A DNA stretch of 64,000 bases, taken from Calliphora vicina. Its lineage: Eukaryota > Arthropoda > Insecta > Diptera > Calliphoridae. The stretch is taken from assembly GCF_958450345.1 (NCBI RefSeq), contig NC_088784.1, forward strand, positions 92,681,947 through 92,745,946, written 5' to 3'. Of this stretch, positions 33,005 to 44,261 are shown one piece after another. Both the position numbers and the translations under genes were made by a program. The notes below the pieces were generated by a model. That model worked only from the letters and a program-made list of their open reading frames with translations. It did not search any database and was not told the DNA's origin. How positions within the stretch are numbered: the stretch's first letter is position 1; every line of letters begins with the position of its first letter.

Positions 33005-33952
33005 CAAGGTGGCGCAAAAGTAAACTTCAGATGTTTTTTGGCTGTAATTAAAAACAAAAATTAAAAACTTTGATTCTTCTTGTGGATTATTTGATTTTAT
33101 TTGATCTCTTAATTTTTTTTACATCAAGTCCAGAATATGATGTCATGTAAATGGCCGCCGCCACAGTTGATTGTCATTTGTAAGAGCCGTTTTTATGGCA
33201 TTTTCCATCACTTTGGCCAAAACTTCCGGCGATGGTCCTCACATTCTTGATGGATATTGTCTTTAAGAGCTGCAAGAGTCTGAGGCTTGTTGACATAAAC
33301 CCGCGACTTCAAAAAGCCCCACAAAAAGAAGTCTCGAGCGGTCAAATCAGGCGATCTTGCTGGCCAGTGCAAATCGCTAAAACGGAAGATTAGGCGCCCT
33401 GGAAATGCATCCTTCAGCATATCGGTTGTGGCACTTGCAGTGTGTGCGGTTGCACCGTCCTGTTGGAATCGCATGTTTTCCAATCCCAATTCATCAAGTT
33501 GCGGCAAAAAGAACTCGTTGATCATTGCTCTGTAGCGCTCACCATTCACAGTAACCGATTGGCCCGCGACGTCTTCGAAGAAAAAAGGTCCGATGATTCC
33601 ACCAGCGAAAATAGCACACCATACAGTGACTTTGAGCGGGTGTAATGGGTCTTCGTGGGTTACACGCGGATTTTCAGTGCCCCAGAAGCGTAAATTTTGC
33701 TTATTTACGTACCCGCTATGATGGAAATGTGCATAATCACTCATGATTATTTTTGATGAAAAATCATCTTCCTCTTGGTGGTGATTAAGGATGGAAATAT
33801 TCCGCGTTCTGGAGCAGTGTAGCGTAACATTGTTTATTAACGTGTATTTCGCATGTGTTTACTACACAAATGTCAAAACAGAACTGACATTAGGGGCCAA
33901 TCGCAAAATTTATAACATTTTCTGATAGGAGGATGACTTTTGCGCCACCTTG
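33005..33952 (-). mobile_element. Tc1/mariner-type element with CAAGGTGGCGC ends, internally deleted
   Basis: Ends CAAGGTGGCGCAAAAGTAAA and, reversed, CAAGGTGGCGCAAAAGTCAT, flanked by TA at 33,003 and 33,953. Its 948 bp is shorter than the usual roughly 1.3 kb because the N-terminal half of the transposase gene is missing. It is inserted in R2 sequence at a TA, the R2 continuing at 33,955. Confidence 0.9.
33208..33830 (-). pseudogene. Tc1/mariner-type transposase, catalytic domain only
   Basis: A 178-codon frame (33,744-33,208) begins MSDYAHFHHSGYVNKQN, matching the first catalytic Asp region (SDEAHF in relatives; here Glu to Tyr). It continues with VTVWCAIFAGGIIGPFFF, RFQQDGATAHTA with the second Asp, and RSPDLTARDFFLWGFLKSRV with the third; 36 residues lie between the second Asp and the Asp of SPD. 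A residual upstream HHQEEDDFSSKII piece is in frame. The helix-turn-helix half is gone, and the C-terminus ends at a stop at 33,208. It is the least decayed of the Tc1/mariner copies here. Confidence 0.9.
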
Positions 33953-33954
33953 TA

Positions 33955-34110
33955 TATATCAGAGCCATTTGTCAGACGTTTTTCTCGATTTTAAATAGCA
34001 ATTTATGTTGGACTATAGGTGATATGCTGATGTACTAATTATGCATGTAAGTTATATGGGGGCTTTGTAAAGTTGATTTCAGATAGACAGACATACAAAC
34101 AGTTCCACCA
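33955..34110 (+). repeat. Repeat R2 fragment
   Basis: Matches 5,485-5,625: TCTCGATTTTAAATAGC, 'gcatgtaagttatatggggg', and 'aaagttgatttcaga'. It continues from the left flank of the Tc1/mariner insertion. Confidence 0.75.
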
Positions 34111-35150
34111 GTGAAGTATTTGATTTTTTTTAAGTAAATAAAAATTATAAAATCCTTCTATTAAAATTTAAAAGATTCGGTTTGTTGCAAATTTGGCCTA
34201 ATAGATTCGGTTTGGAAAAAAAAGAACTCCTGTGCATTCATCAAATTGTGTATGTTTATGTATTCTATGCAGTTTGAATGGAAATTTCAATGGCGATTGA
34301 ATATGATACAAAAAGGAGTGAAATATATTATTACTTTTCTTACTTTTGACCAAAACCTAAACTTTAACATTCACCATGCTACTATTTTTAACAATAACAC
34401 ATTATTTACAAAATAAATTATTAAAAAAAAAATTATTTTTTTCCAATATTGCATTAAATCGATTACTTCTCCTTTTGTAAACGTAAAAAAAAATATATGT
34501 TTCAAACAAAGCAACATTTGCATGACTGTGTGTTTTTTTCTTAAATCTTTTGTTTTACAATTATATTTATTATTTTCTTTTGTCTTTTATTTACGTTTTT
34601 TTTATCATTTTTACTACACATTTTTTTTTAGCTGTTCATACTTATTAAACTCTGTTTGAACTAGTTTCCTAACATCTTTCTGTTTTCGGATTGTAAGTGC
34701 AACGAATTTATTTTTCCACTTATTTGTTTGGTTTTTTTTCTTCATACCAAACCATACCATAATCGCTATAAGAAAATACAATTTGAAAAATAAAAACAAC
34801 TCTATATTGAGTTAATCAATAAATAATTTTGTTTTTTTTTTATTTTGCGCTAAACTACAAAACTACAAAAAATATGTAGTTAGTTAATGTATCTGAACAA
34901 TTGTTACAGTTTTCTGTTATTATATCAATAGACTCTAGCAGTTAAAATGGAAAGAGTTTAATACAGACTATAGCATAATAATACGTAAATGTTTTGTTGT
35001 TTTGTTTAACAGATCAACAAACTGTTTGAGAAAAGTTCATTTTGTTGAAAAGAAACATAAGACAACATGGGTGGTGTGTTTTAAAGGAGTGGAATCAACA
35101 TAAATGTATGAAAGAATTAATTTTTAATTCCATGTTCGGTATCAAAATAA
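34111..35150. other. AT-rich stretch without recognised feature
   Basis: Poly-T runs near 34,610 and 34,820. A minus frame at 34,614-34,799 has no domain. Confidence 0.5.
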
Positions 35151-35158
35151 GTTTAGTT

Positions 35159-35319
35159 TCTTAACGATGCTGTTAATGAATTCATTATGAATTAATTCAC
35201 AGGCTTAATTCCTTTGTACTTTAAATGAATTGAATTCTTTCCTTTGAGAATTCTTTCTTTACAGAATTAATTCCTTATTGAATCGTTCAAATTTTCTTGA
35301 ATTCCAATCCATTACAAAA
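35159..35319 (+). repeat. Repeat X copy 1, left part
   Basis: Rich in GAATTCATT/AATTAATTC. Bases 35,165-35,255 match 42,735-42,840 in reverse. The repeat resumes at 39,311 after a 4-kb insertion. Confidence 0.7.
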
Positions 35320-35663
35320 CACAATGCGGCAGAATCAATTTTTTTTGGAAATAAATCTGGCATTTCTAAACGGCTGTTCCGATCGGAATAAAGTTTGACG
35401 TGGGCGTAGCCCAGGAGCATTCGGGTTTAAGTTATTAAATTAAGCGCTTTGGAGATGTTTTTAAGGACTGATTTTTAAAAGTGTCATATTTTTTAATTTA
35501 ATTGAGATATTGACTTGAATTTTTTTTGTAAGACCAAAAATTAACATATCTAAACAAAAAAATTAGCTCGGAATAAATGTGAATCAAATTGGTCCTAACA
35601 TTTGCAATCCTATTAAAATTTTGATACAAATTTTAGTTTTAGAAACTCAATAAATATGTAATA

Positions 35664-36577
35664 CTAGTTGACCGCCCCGGCTTCGCCCGGTCGCATTTAC
35701 TAATGTTACCTAGCGGCGAAAAGAAGTAGTAAGCAGGCATTCTGGAAGGCCTTATTTAGCAGACACAAGGACTTATTGACCCACACGATGTCCTAGCCAT
35801 CCAAGGCCTTCTTCAACAGGCCTGGTACCAGGCCTTCTTCACAGGCTTGTTTTCAGGCCTTTTGTAAATACATTTTGTTAAATAAATTGTATCTTTGATT
35901 AAGCCTAAACTATGTTTAAAATTTAATAACTTACCCGGCCTAAGCGATATCTTATTTATTTTAATTTGATTATAAAAAATCCAATAATGACCAAGTAAAA
36001 AATTCTCACAACCGCTTTGTCCAAGAATTAAAGCAAAACTATTCTAAGTTTACTTCTTTTTTCTCTTAACTTTTTGCATTTTTTTGTATTTGTAGTTTTG
36101 TCTTTGGAATGTGAGTTTTTAACGGTATTTTCTGCTTGTACTACGTTTGTAGCAACAAAAAGAAGGGAGCAGGTAGGCCTTCCATAAGGTCTTCCTGAGA
36201 AGGCAAGCGAGCATGAGTACTGGATTTAAAAAATGGTCCAGGAAGGTCTTACAGAAGGTCTTATAGCTGAAGGACTCAAAAATTTCGCCGCTGGGTAGTT
36301 CTTCAAGTTTCTCCAACCCAGATACACCTGCCTGTTCTTATTTATTTGCAAATAATATATCTAAATTTGTACTGCATACTTTAGGGAGCTTTTTTGTTAC
36401 AGTTGACTGGACTCGAAAAAAAATTCCGAGTTTTACACGGAATTTTTGAATTTTTTTTCTTTACAAACCATCTCCTGACAATTTCGAATCGAATAAAAAA
36501 AAATCTGTCAAATCGCTCCAGCCGATCTCATGTGATGTCATTACATACATGGACCATTTCATTTTTATATATATAGA
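35664..36577 (-). mobile_element. Non-autonomous Helitron, 914 bp
   Basis: Read on the minus strand it starts TCTATATATATAAAAATGAA and ends in a GC-rich hairpin (GACCGGGCGAAGCCGGGGCG) a few bases before CTAG. It sits precisely between host A and T with no duplication. These are the defining Helitron features. No Rep/helicase is present. It sits in the R3 element. Confidence 0.9.
35705..36302. repeat. Inverted repeats and GGCCTTC words within the Helitron
   Basis: TACCTAGCGGCGAAAA at 35,707 and the reversed right counterpart CTACCCAGCGGCGAAA at 36,300 face each other. Between them AGGCCTTCTT/AAGAAGGCCT words recur, including a near-palindrome around CCTGGTACCAGG (35,821). It may be a MITE inserted in the Helitron or its normal cargo. 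Confidence 0.5.
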
Positions 36578-37100
36578 TGTAATAAAATTTTCATTTATTA
36601 ACAAAACTCAATGAAATTGTAAACGTTTTTTATATTTGTCATCCTAAATAACAAAGTGTAAAAAAACTTGTCAAAAGGTCAAAGCGAATACCGAAATTCC
36701 TAAAAATTGGAGCGAAAATCCCAAAAAAAAAAATATATTTTTTTAAAAATTTTCCCATAGGATCCACATTTCTTTCGGGGCTGGGAAAATAATTTGGAGA
36801 TAAATAGAGAATACATTAAGGTTTCTAAAGCGGCTTTCCGCTGTCTGATGCCAGCTTTGGGATTTTAGAGCATGTGGCCCAAAGTTGAAATTTAGGTTAA
36901 TTTCCGAAGGACGTAATATTCGAAAAATAGGACATATTTTTTATACCAGATTGTTCTCCCTAATGATATCTTACAGAGAAACATAAAATTGTTATATGTT
37001 CTTAAAGAAAGTTTTTTTTATAAAAAAAAGAGTTTCGACCAAAAAAACAGCCAAAATCTACTATTTTTTGAATTTTTAAATTGAAAAGCGTTTAGTTTTT

Positions 37101-37232
37101 TGTAATAAATGTTTTATTAAGAATGAAAAATTATGAGAATTGAATTTTCAACAGATAAAAAATACTACTATAATAAAAATACAAAATAAAATACAGTACA
37201 TATGTATCATAACATAACACATTAATTCAACA
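37101..37232 (-). repeat. copia 3' LTR
   Basis: TG...CA bounded (TGTAATAAATG ... AATTCAACA on the plus strand). It is very similar to the other LTR apart from an extra 'tatgtatca' segment and A/T differences at the outer end. Confidence 0.85.
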
Positions 37233-37244
37233 CTTTCCCTTGTT

Positions 37245-38335
37245 TTGTGATGTTAGAGATCCTTAAGCCGATTTGATTGCAGAGCGTCTTTAATCTTGTT
37301 GGCTGCAAGGGTTTTGTCATCAAATCTGCTAATTGATCTTGTATAGAAATTTGTTGAACCTCAAGTTCTCCTTAACTGACTTTCTTATGTACAAAGAAAT
37401 GTCTTAAACTGATATGTTTCGTTCTTTTATGATATTGTGGATTTTGTGCTAAACGTACAGCAGCAGAATTATCGACTTGTAGTAATGGAATATCACTTAA
37501 TCCAATTAACTCAGCATAAAGACGTCTAAGCCAAATAACTTATTTTGTTGCTTCTGAGGCTGCAACAATTTCTGCTTCAGTTGAGGATGTAGCTACCATT
37601 GCTTGCCTTTGACTTAACCATGAAATTACGCCTCCTGCAAATTTTACTATAACACCCGTTGTGGATCTTCCAGTTGTTTTGCAACCACCAATGTCTGCAT
37701 CACTGTAGCATTTCAGTTTTTGGTCTGATTTATTGTTATAAAAGATTCCGTACTTTGACGTTCCAGAAATATAGCGAAATACTATTTTAACACGGATAAC
37801 ATCATCATTCGAAGGATTTTCTAAAGTTCTCGATAGAAACCCAACACTGTAAGCTAAATCTGGCCTTGTTCCCAACATTAAGTACATACATGATGGCTCC
37901 TACAGCTTGTCTATATGGAAATTGATAACCCTTTACACTTTCTTTTGGAAATTGAGACCCCTTTACATTTTCTTTCCCTGGTTCGAAAATTTCTCCTTTT
38001 AGCATTGGCGATGAAACGGATCTACATTCAGAGAATCTGAATCTATCCAAAATTCGTTATGCATAAGCCTCCTGACTAATAATTATGCCATTTTTATTTC
38101 TTTTTATTTCCAGCCCCAAAAAATAACTTGCATCTTTGGCTGTTATTTTAAATTCATTTATCAAGTCAGATAAAAATATATCCAATTCTTTGGGATTTGT
38201 GGCAGCTACTAGGCCGTCATCTACATATAGAGCTAGTATTAACTTCTTACCTTCTTTATCTCTCATGTATAAGCAAGGATCCGCTTCATTGGCCTTAAAG
38301 CCAAGCTTCAATAAATAATTTCCGAATCTACGATT
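37245..38335 (-). pseudogene. copia pol remnant: RT end and RNase H
   Basis: Reading leftwards: LKLGFKANEADPCLYM, LILALYVDDGLVAATN with the catalytic YVDD, YFLGLEIKRNKNGIII, a stop, then a segment with a duplicated VKGSQFP/VKGYQFP unit, a frameshift, MYLMLGTRPDLAYSVGFLSR, CYSDADIGGCKTTGRSTTG and VATSSTEAEIVAASEATK of RNase H. Eroded frames continue to 37,245 (QYHKRTKHISL-like). Stops and shifts make it dead. Confidence 0.9.
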
Positions 38336-38344
38336 CCAACAGCG

Positions 38345-38668
38345 TAGCGCTTGCTTTAAATTGTTGCATTAATGATTCCAAAGCTTCTGCAGCAGTTTCT
38401 TTATCCATTATCTATACGTCATCACTTACCGCGCTTGTTATCATCGACTTCGCATAACTGTTAGCTTTTCTATATAAATCAGCTTCCTCTTTATATATTT
38501 TTCTTTGCTCGCTTGTTGCATCGATCGGTAGTGGAATTGGTTTCATTAAATTACCTTCAATGACATCAATTGCTCCTTCGTGATAATCTAATAATCACGC
38601 ATCTTACGTTTCCAGATTGGATAATCCATTTCATTTTGGAGAGGCTTAACATGTTTCGACAAATCCAT
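38345..38668 (-). pseudogene. copia gag N-terminal remnant
   Basis: Starts MDLSKHVKPLQNEMDYPIWK (ATG at 38,668), the usual copia Gag opening. It is soon broken by stops (KMRDY-stop) and runs directly into the RT segment near 38,340. The junction is a large internal deletion joining gag to late RT. Confidence 0.8.
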
Positions 38669-38775
38669 TTTCTTAGCGATTACTTTTAATTGCTTGCAAT
38701 ATTCTCAAATTTCTTGAAATATCTTGAAATATCTTCTTGAAAAATTATTGCTTATATTGGATGTTAAGTTTATTA

Positions 38776-38898
38776 AAAAAAAAATTATTTATTAAGAATG
38801 AAAAATTATGAGAATTGAAGTTTCAACAGATACAAAATACTAATATAATAAAAATACAAAATAAAATACAGTACATAACATAACACATTAATTCAACA
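38776..38898 (-). repeat. copia 5' LTR
   Basis: Repeats 37,110-37,232 (TTATTAAGAATGAAAAATTA and onward). The inner end is obscured by an A run. Confidence 0.85.
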
Positions 38899-39310
38899 TA
38901 GTTTTGGATTCATAGCCTATATTGCTAAGAAATTTTTTTTATTTATAGGTAATTTAGTTGTCTAACTAACAAAAAAATTCGATTCCATTCGGTCTAAAAG
39001 TACGCCTAGTGGACCAAGGTATGGCAACATTTTAAAATTTCAATATTGTAATGCCTATAACTCGGAAATTATAAAAGAATTATTTTTGAAACAAAAAAAT
39101 GGCACGTGTTCAAATAATATACATGTCGAAGGTACCTTAATTTGAGTCCCCATAGCGCCGCCCCTGGAGCTTTTGTAGGGTCCATTTCATTTAGTTATAC
39201 TCGAATGCTCCTAGGCTATGTTCACATCAAATTTTATTCTGATCGGACTAGCGGTTTAGAATTGTCAGATTTATTTCCAAAAAAATTCGATGCTGCCCCA
39301 CTGTGCAAAA

Positions 39311-39545
39311 TGTTTAAAGCTATTTTTTAGAATCTATCAAATCCATTACAAAAAGGCTTAATTCAATTTTTTTTTATCATTTTGTAAATGATTAAAGGCA
39401 AAACAGAAACAAAACTGAATTCAAAAGTTGAGTGAATTCTGTTGTGAATTAATTCAAGATGAAGGTATTCTTTTTAAATAAAAGACTTTTGAATGAAGCT
39501 TAATAATTAGATGTTGGGAATGGATTAATATAATGATTGCCTGAT
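39311..39545 (+). repeat. Repeat X copy 1, right part
   Basis: After the insertion, X resumes with GGCTTAATTCAATTT (39,355). It matches 42,600-42,668 and 41,800-41,880 in reverse ('attttgtaaatgattaaa', 'agatgttgggaatgg'). The flanking words AATCCATTACAAAA occur on both sides of the insertion. Confidence 0.7.
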
Positions 39546-41730
39546 ATTTTTATGTGATTATACCAAACACCATGGGATTTCTTTTATGGAAGCATTGTAC
39601 AAAGAAATTCAATGCTAAATTGAAGAAATTCTGTCACATTTACGCAAAATTATAAAAATTCCTTCAAAGCTCTGCATATCAATGACATGAGGGGGATGGT
39701 TTAACACACTATGCTTAAGTGAATGAATGAGTGAATGACTGAGTAACTGAATGAATGTTTAGATTGATGTGTGCGACTGTGTATGTACACTGTTTGAATG
39801 GCTTAACTCTGAACAGTGTTCATTTTACAAACAGGCAGACAGACATACAACGACAACTTAAAGACGTTGACTTAGCTCTCGACAACTTAAACGTCAACGA
39901 CAATGCCTAACATTATGACTTAAACTGAACTTAAGCAGAGACTGTTGGCTTTAAATTTTTGAACTAAAAAAATATACTTGCACACAGCTATAGCTTAATA
40001 CATGATGATGGTGGCAGCAAAAGCAATCTTTTATGTGTGGCGCTGCCAAACCGCAATAAAATTAACAGCTTCAACCTAAACCAGCAACAAACAAACCACT
40101 CTTACTTACTTACTTAGGCCGCAGACAATTTTCATTTTTTTAGTTTCTTAATGAAACGCAAACGATGCAGACGCATTTTAACGGAAATAAATAACAACCT
40201 CTTGGATAAAATAAATGAAAACTAAAAAAAATCAAATAATTTATAAATAAAATACAGAAAATATAAGAAAAAATTATTTAAAATTTTTAGATTTTCAAAA
40301 AAAAAAAGGTTACAAAACAAAGTAAAAAGAATTTAAAACAAAAATATTGAAAACTAATAAAATAAATAAAAATTTTAAAAACAACTATTACAGTTACTTA
40401 AAAAAAATTCGAAAAATTAAAAGTGATTTTTAATACAAAAAGTGAAAACCTAAATTTCAAGAAAAAAAAAAGATTGAAAATTTTTAAAAGTTTTCAGTTT
40501 CAAATCAACCAACACCTTTTTGCTGAGTACAAGGTTGTCTTATTTCCTTTCCTATTGTGGTCTGTTTAAGTTGGGAATTAAGCCAAATCAAATCTAAATT
40601 GAAAGGTAAGTTTTCAATACATTTTTGTGAATTATTGCCAACTTTTCGTTTGTTAGACAGACAGCCTTTTTAGCAGACATGCGATTTTCAATTTCACAAA
40701 AATTAAAAATAAATTTTATATGACTGGCTGTTAGTTAGTGTAATGAAAATGGCAAAACTACTACACTACACTTCACCAAATCGAAATAAAAAACAAGAAA
40801 GTATTGTTTTATGCTCCAATTATCGAGAAATTTGTTGAAAGGTGTATTGAATATTTTGTTTTTCAACTACTAGTTGCTGCTTTGCCACACATCTTCATTA
40901 TTAGTTTTGTTTTTGTGTTTGAAGTGCTATTGAAAGAGGAGATTTTACTTTCATATTAAAGTTTTGTGTTTAAAATAAATATAGTAAAATAAACCAAAAA
41001 AAAAAACACTTTTTTTAAAAAAAAAAAAAAATATTGGTTAATGAAATGATAAGGAAAGTCAAGTGAAGGAAAACATGTGGAAAATTAATGAAAGAGAAAT
41101 TAAATTAAAAGCGTAAATTACATTAACAAGACCTTGATATTTAATAGTCATACATATTTAATGAGTAAAAAAAACTATAAATTAATTCAATTTAATTATG
41201 AAATACAACTACCACAATTTAAATGTTATCTAAAAGTAAATTGTTCAAAGATATTCTTCAAGCTGGAAACAAATTATGAACTCTCACCTTTCAATTGTTG
41301 TAATTGGTTTTGTTGTTGCTTTTGCTGTTCAAACAAACACCTACCACCCATAATGAAAGATGTAGCTATAAAAATAGAAACATCAGTTTAGATATAAATA
41401 CAAATTATTCTAAATCATAAAAACATATCAAGAACAAGAGACATACAGTTTTGTTGAAGAACATTTTTATTCATGTTTTTCTCCTATATATTCTAAGTTC
41501 TAGAAAGAATCTGTTACTGATCTGAGTTTCCAGAATTTGCCGAAGAAAAAATTAGTCGAAGAACTGAATGATTTTCTTTCAAATATTTTCGATTTGTTCA
41601 CTATTTTGTTAATTTTGGTAGTTCACTATTAACCATTATAGACCGATTTTGATCATTTCAGAATCATACCCGGTATATTAAGGAATTCAAAAAGTTATTT
41701 TGGCTACAGTAAGTCGAAAATTCAAACAGA
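39546..41730. other. Apparently unique non-coding stretch
   Basis: Bases 39,690-40,200 and 40,490-40,640 are of higher complexity than typical here, with TGAATGA-type words near 39,725 and a GTAAGT donor-like site at 40,606. No coding exon found. The frame at 41,134-41,391 has no domain. Confidence 0.45.
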
Positions 41731-41734
41731 GCTT

Positions 41735-42843
41735 CGAATTCGTTAATTCAATTCATTGAAACTTTAATTCGGAATTAAATAATGTCAGCCATTCATTCCA
41801 TATATCCATTCCCAACATCTAATTCTTTAACTCCAATCAAAAGGCTTTTATTTAAAAAGAATTCATTCATCGTTGACTAAAAAATGCGGAATTTTTTAAA
41901 ATGTTTTAAAACATTTGTAAAATATAAATATATTCAAAGTAATGGCCATTGTTAGCTATGACCTTTTCCCATCTTTCTGGCAACATATGGATTCCGAGCC
42001 AAAAAAAAACTACTAATCTTTTTAGGTCAAGAACAAATCAAGCCAATTTCGGATACTCTGTTACAAAGTGAACCGTATTCCAGAGAGAGCGTTATCTATC
42101 GATCGAAGCAAATAGAAATCGGACGACACATGGTCTGTACTCTAAAGCGAATGAGACAAAATTTCCCAACTACATCATTTTAAATAGTTTTTAACAGGTA
42201 CAGCAATATGTGGAATATTACGGTTTAAAGTCTGGCAGCATATTCTGGTTGTTTTTCGGCCAATACTTCAAATGAATCAGTTCCCTGTGATGGTCTGTTC
42301 AGATTTCAGCAGCTTATAATATTTTGTTCCCACCAAATACAGAGAATTACCTTAGCGGCATAGATATTTGGCTTTGGTGTCGATTCGTCTGGTTAGCTGA
42401 GCTTCACATGCGATCTCTTGCGTTTCGGATTATCGTAATGGATCCATTTTTCATCGCAAGAAATGATACGGTGCAAAAATGTTTTTCTTTTATTGCGTTC
42501 AACCAGCATCTCGGACATGCAAAATCGCCTTTCAAGATCTCTCGGATTCAATTCTTATTTCAGTTTCCCTGCTTTTGGATCAATGCTGCTGATCGCAAAT
42601 ATCATGGTTTTGTTTTTGTGTTGCTTTTAATCATTTACAAAATGAATTGAAAATATGTATTTAAGCCTTATTATTAATGATTTCAATTGAATAAAAATTT
42701 AATTGAATTTTCAGAAAATTTTAATGATAAGGAATTAGTTGTGTACCGAGTGAATTCTCTAAGGAATGAATTCAATGCATTTGAAGTCCAATGGAATGAA
42801 GCCTATGAATTAATTCATAATGAATTCATTAACGAAATGGTTA
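41735..42843 (-). repeat. Repeat X copy 2, inverted, split by a mariner
   Basis: Parts 41,735-41,880 and 42,610-42,843 match X copy 1 in reverse. The two X copies are thus inverted relative to each other about 6 kb apart, each disrupted by a different insertion. Confidence 0.7.
41881..42610 (-). pseudogene. mariner transposase pseudogene (irritans-like)
   Basis: The minus strand gives, broken, QKQGN-ELNPRDLERRFCMS, LNAIKEKHFCTVSFLAMKNG-type readings around the first Asp (the nucleotides encode ISCDEKWIHYDNP-like text with substitutions), then SPDHVSSDFYLLRSITLSLE (third Asp region) and a C-terminus near 41,890. The ORF on the opposite strand (42,324-42,650) is a shadow. It lies within repeat X copy 2. 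Confidence 0.8.
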
Positions 42844-43339
42844 AGAGAAAAAATTCAATTTGATTTCAACTTAGGAGTAAATTCTTTTGAACCCTTGATT
42901 TTAACAGACATACAAACATCGTTAAATAAAAATCACAAAAGTAATTTTTTTTATTTGATATCAAATAGAGTATTGTTTGATAAACATTTGAGAAAAACTC
43001 CTTTCTGAACTAAAATGGAATTCCAACCTCACTTCATTTCCTCAGGAAAAATTATGCTTTTAGAACTACTTTTACTTTCTCAAGCTTTAACTAGCGACTT
43101 GATAATTCACTTTTGTGTAACTCTAGAAACTTAAGTTTGAAATGTTACCTTTATTGAGAAATTTAATTAGAATAAAAATGTCCCAAAATACGTGGTTAGC
43201 CTATTTCAATCCCTATACAGTAGAACGTCTAAAATGAGTAAAAACATCTGTCTAATGTTTTATTCGTTTTTTGCCCCAAAACATCAGAATTAATGAAAAT
43301 ATTTTCATATATTCAGTTTTGTTACACAATTTTTCAATA

Positions 43340-43885
43340 AAATCGTTTATATGTAACGATAGTCCTACGATTGCAATTAAAATTGTTCAATATAAAAACT
43401 AATGATTGAAATTGTCCAACATATAGACTTTCGATTGAAGGTAAAATTTGCTTACTATTAAAGCTAAAACGTTTCAATATATACTTAGAACTACGATTAA
43501 AGTTTAAATTATTTAACATAGTTGCATATGATTGGAGCTAAAATTGACCTACGATTTAAGATAATGTTCACCATAAATACTACGATTGAATCTAAAATTG
43601 CTCAATATAGAGACCTTCAATTGAAGGTGAAATTGATTTACGATTAAATCTAAGATGTATCAATATATAGGATTGAAGCTTAAATGTTTTAACATAGAGA
43701 TATATGATTGAAGCTAAAACTGACCTATGATTGAACTCAAAATTGCTCAACATAAAGACCTACGATTGAAACTAAAATGTTTCAATATAAAGTCCTGTGA
43801 TTTAAGCTAAAATGTTTGAATACAAAGAAGCTAAAACTGACCTATGATTGAACATAAAAAATTATATAATTGTCTTAAAATTGAA
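43340..43885 (+). repeat. Degenerate short tandem array, about 35-bp unit
   Basis: At least twelve variants of CTACGATTGAAGCTAAAAT plus TGTTCAATATAAAGAC follow one another. The units vary in length and sequence, so the array is old. The same unit in reverse fills 47,930-49,480. Confidence 0.8.
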
Positions 43886-44059
43886 GATACGGTTAATGCT
43901 GAAAATTTTGTGGATTCTTATTGCATATACTATAAGTAACTAATTTCAAGCATCTCTGTCCACAAATTTCGAAAACTCAAAAGTAGCATCAATATAAAAA
44001 GTATCAATATCCAGTCTTCGCAATATTAGCCTGGCTTTTTCATATATTGTTGGCGAGTG

Positions 44060-44258
44060 TTTATGTCTCATTCGCAAGTATGACTCAAACAGAATTAATC
44101 AATGTTCCTTCGCTCGAATTTCGCCAATGCAGTGTTGAATTTCCTCCTTCAATCTAAAGGAGCTTGTAGACTTGGAAATGAAATGGTGTTAAATCACATG
44201 ATCTTGGGGTCCAATTACCGAATGGAGAGAGTTCGCGATAAGAAAATATCTCCAGATC
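44060..44258 (-). pseudogene. Tc1/mariner-type transposase C-terminal fragment
   Basis: The minus strand reads YRELSPFGNWTPRSCDLTPF (third Asp region, PRSCDLTP type) and a shifted LKEEIQHCIGEIRAKE. This is the same broad group as the copy at 33,208-33,830 but a different lineage. R1 starts directly after it. Confidence 0.6.
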
Positions 44259-44261
44259 AAA

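Larger units (their letters stand above)
37101..38898 (-). mobile_element. copia-type LTR retrotransposon, internally deleted
   Basis: Two LTRs of about 125-132 bp enclose short gag and pol remnants. A polypurine AAGGGAAAG precedes the minus-strand 3' LTR start TGTTGAATTAATG. Both flanks carry TAGTTTT, a possible target duplication. At 1.8 kb it is far below the usual 5 kb. Protease, integrase and most RT are gone. It interrupts the R3 element, whose sequence continues on both sides. Confidence 0.9.
35320..39305. mobile_element. R3: CACARTG-ended, Transib-like element with 5-bp target duplication
   Basis: Left end CACAATGCGGCAGAATC; right end reversed CACAGTGGGGCAGCATC. Similarity of the inverted ends continues about 100 bp (GGAAATAAATCTG, then 'aggagcattcg'). 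CAAAA at 35,315-35,319 and 39,306-39,310 is a 5-bp duplication. CACARTG termini and 5-bp duplications are the hallmarks of Transib, whose ends resemble the V(D)J recombination heptamer. Without the Helitron and copia insertions it measures 1,274 bp and encodes no transposase. Confidence 0.75.

Noticed and set aside
40495..40606. Possible 5' untranslated exon ending in a GTAAGT donor
   Set aside because: TCAGTT-like start and donor are present, but there is no TATA box, coding exon or acceptor partner to support it.
42324..42650. 108-codon plus-strand frame
   Set aside because: Antisense shadow of the mariner transposase pseudogene at 41,881-42,610.
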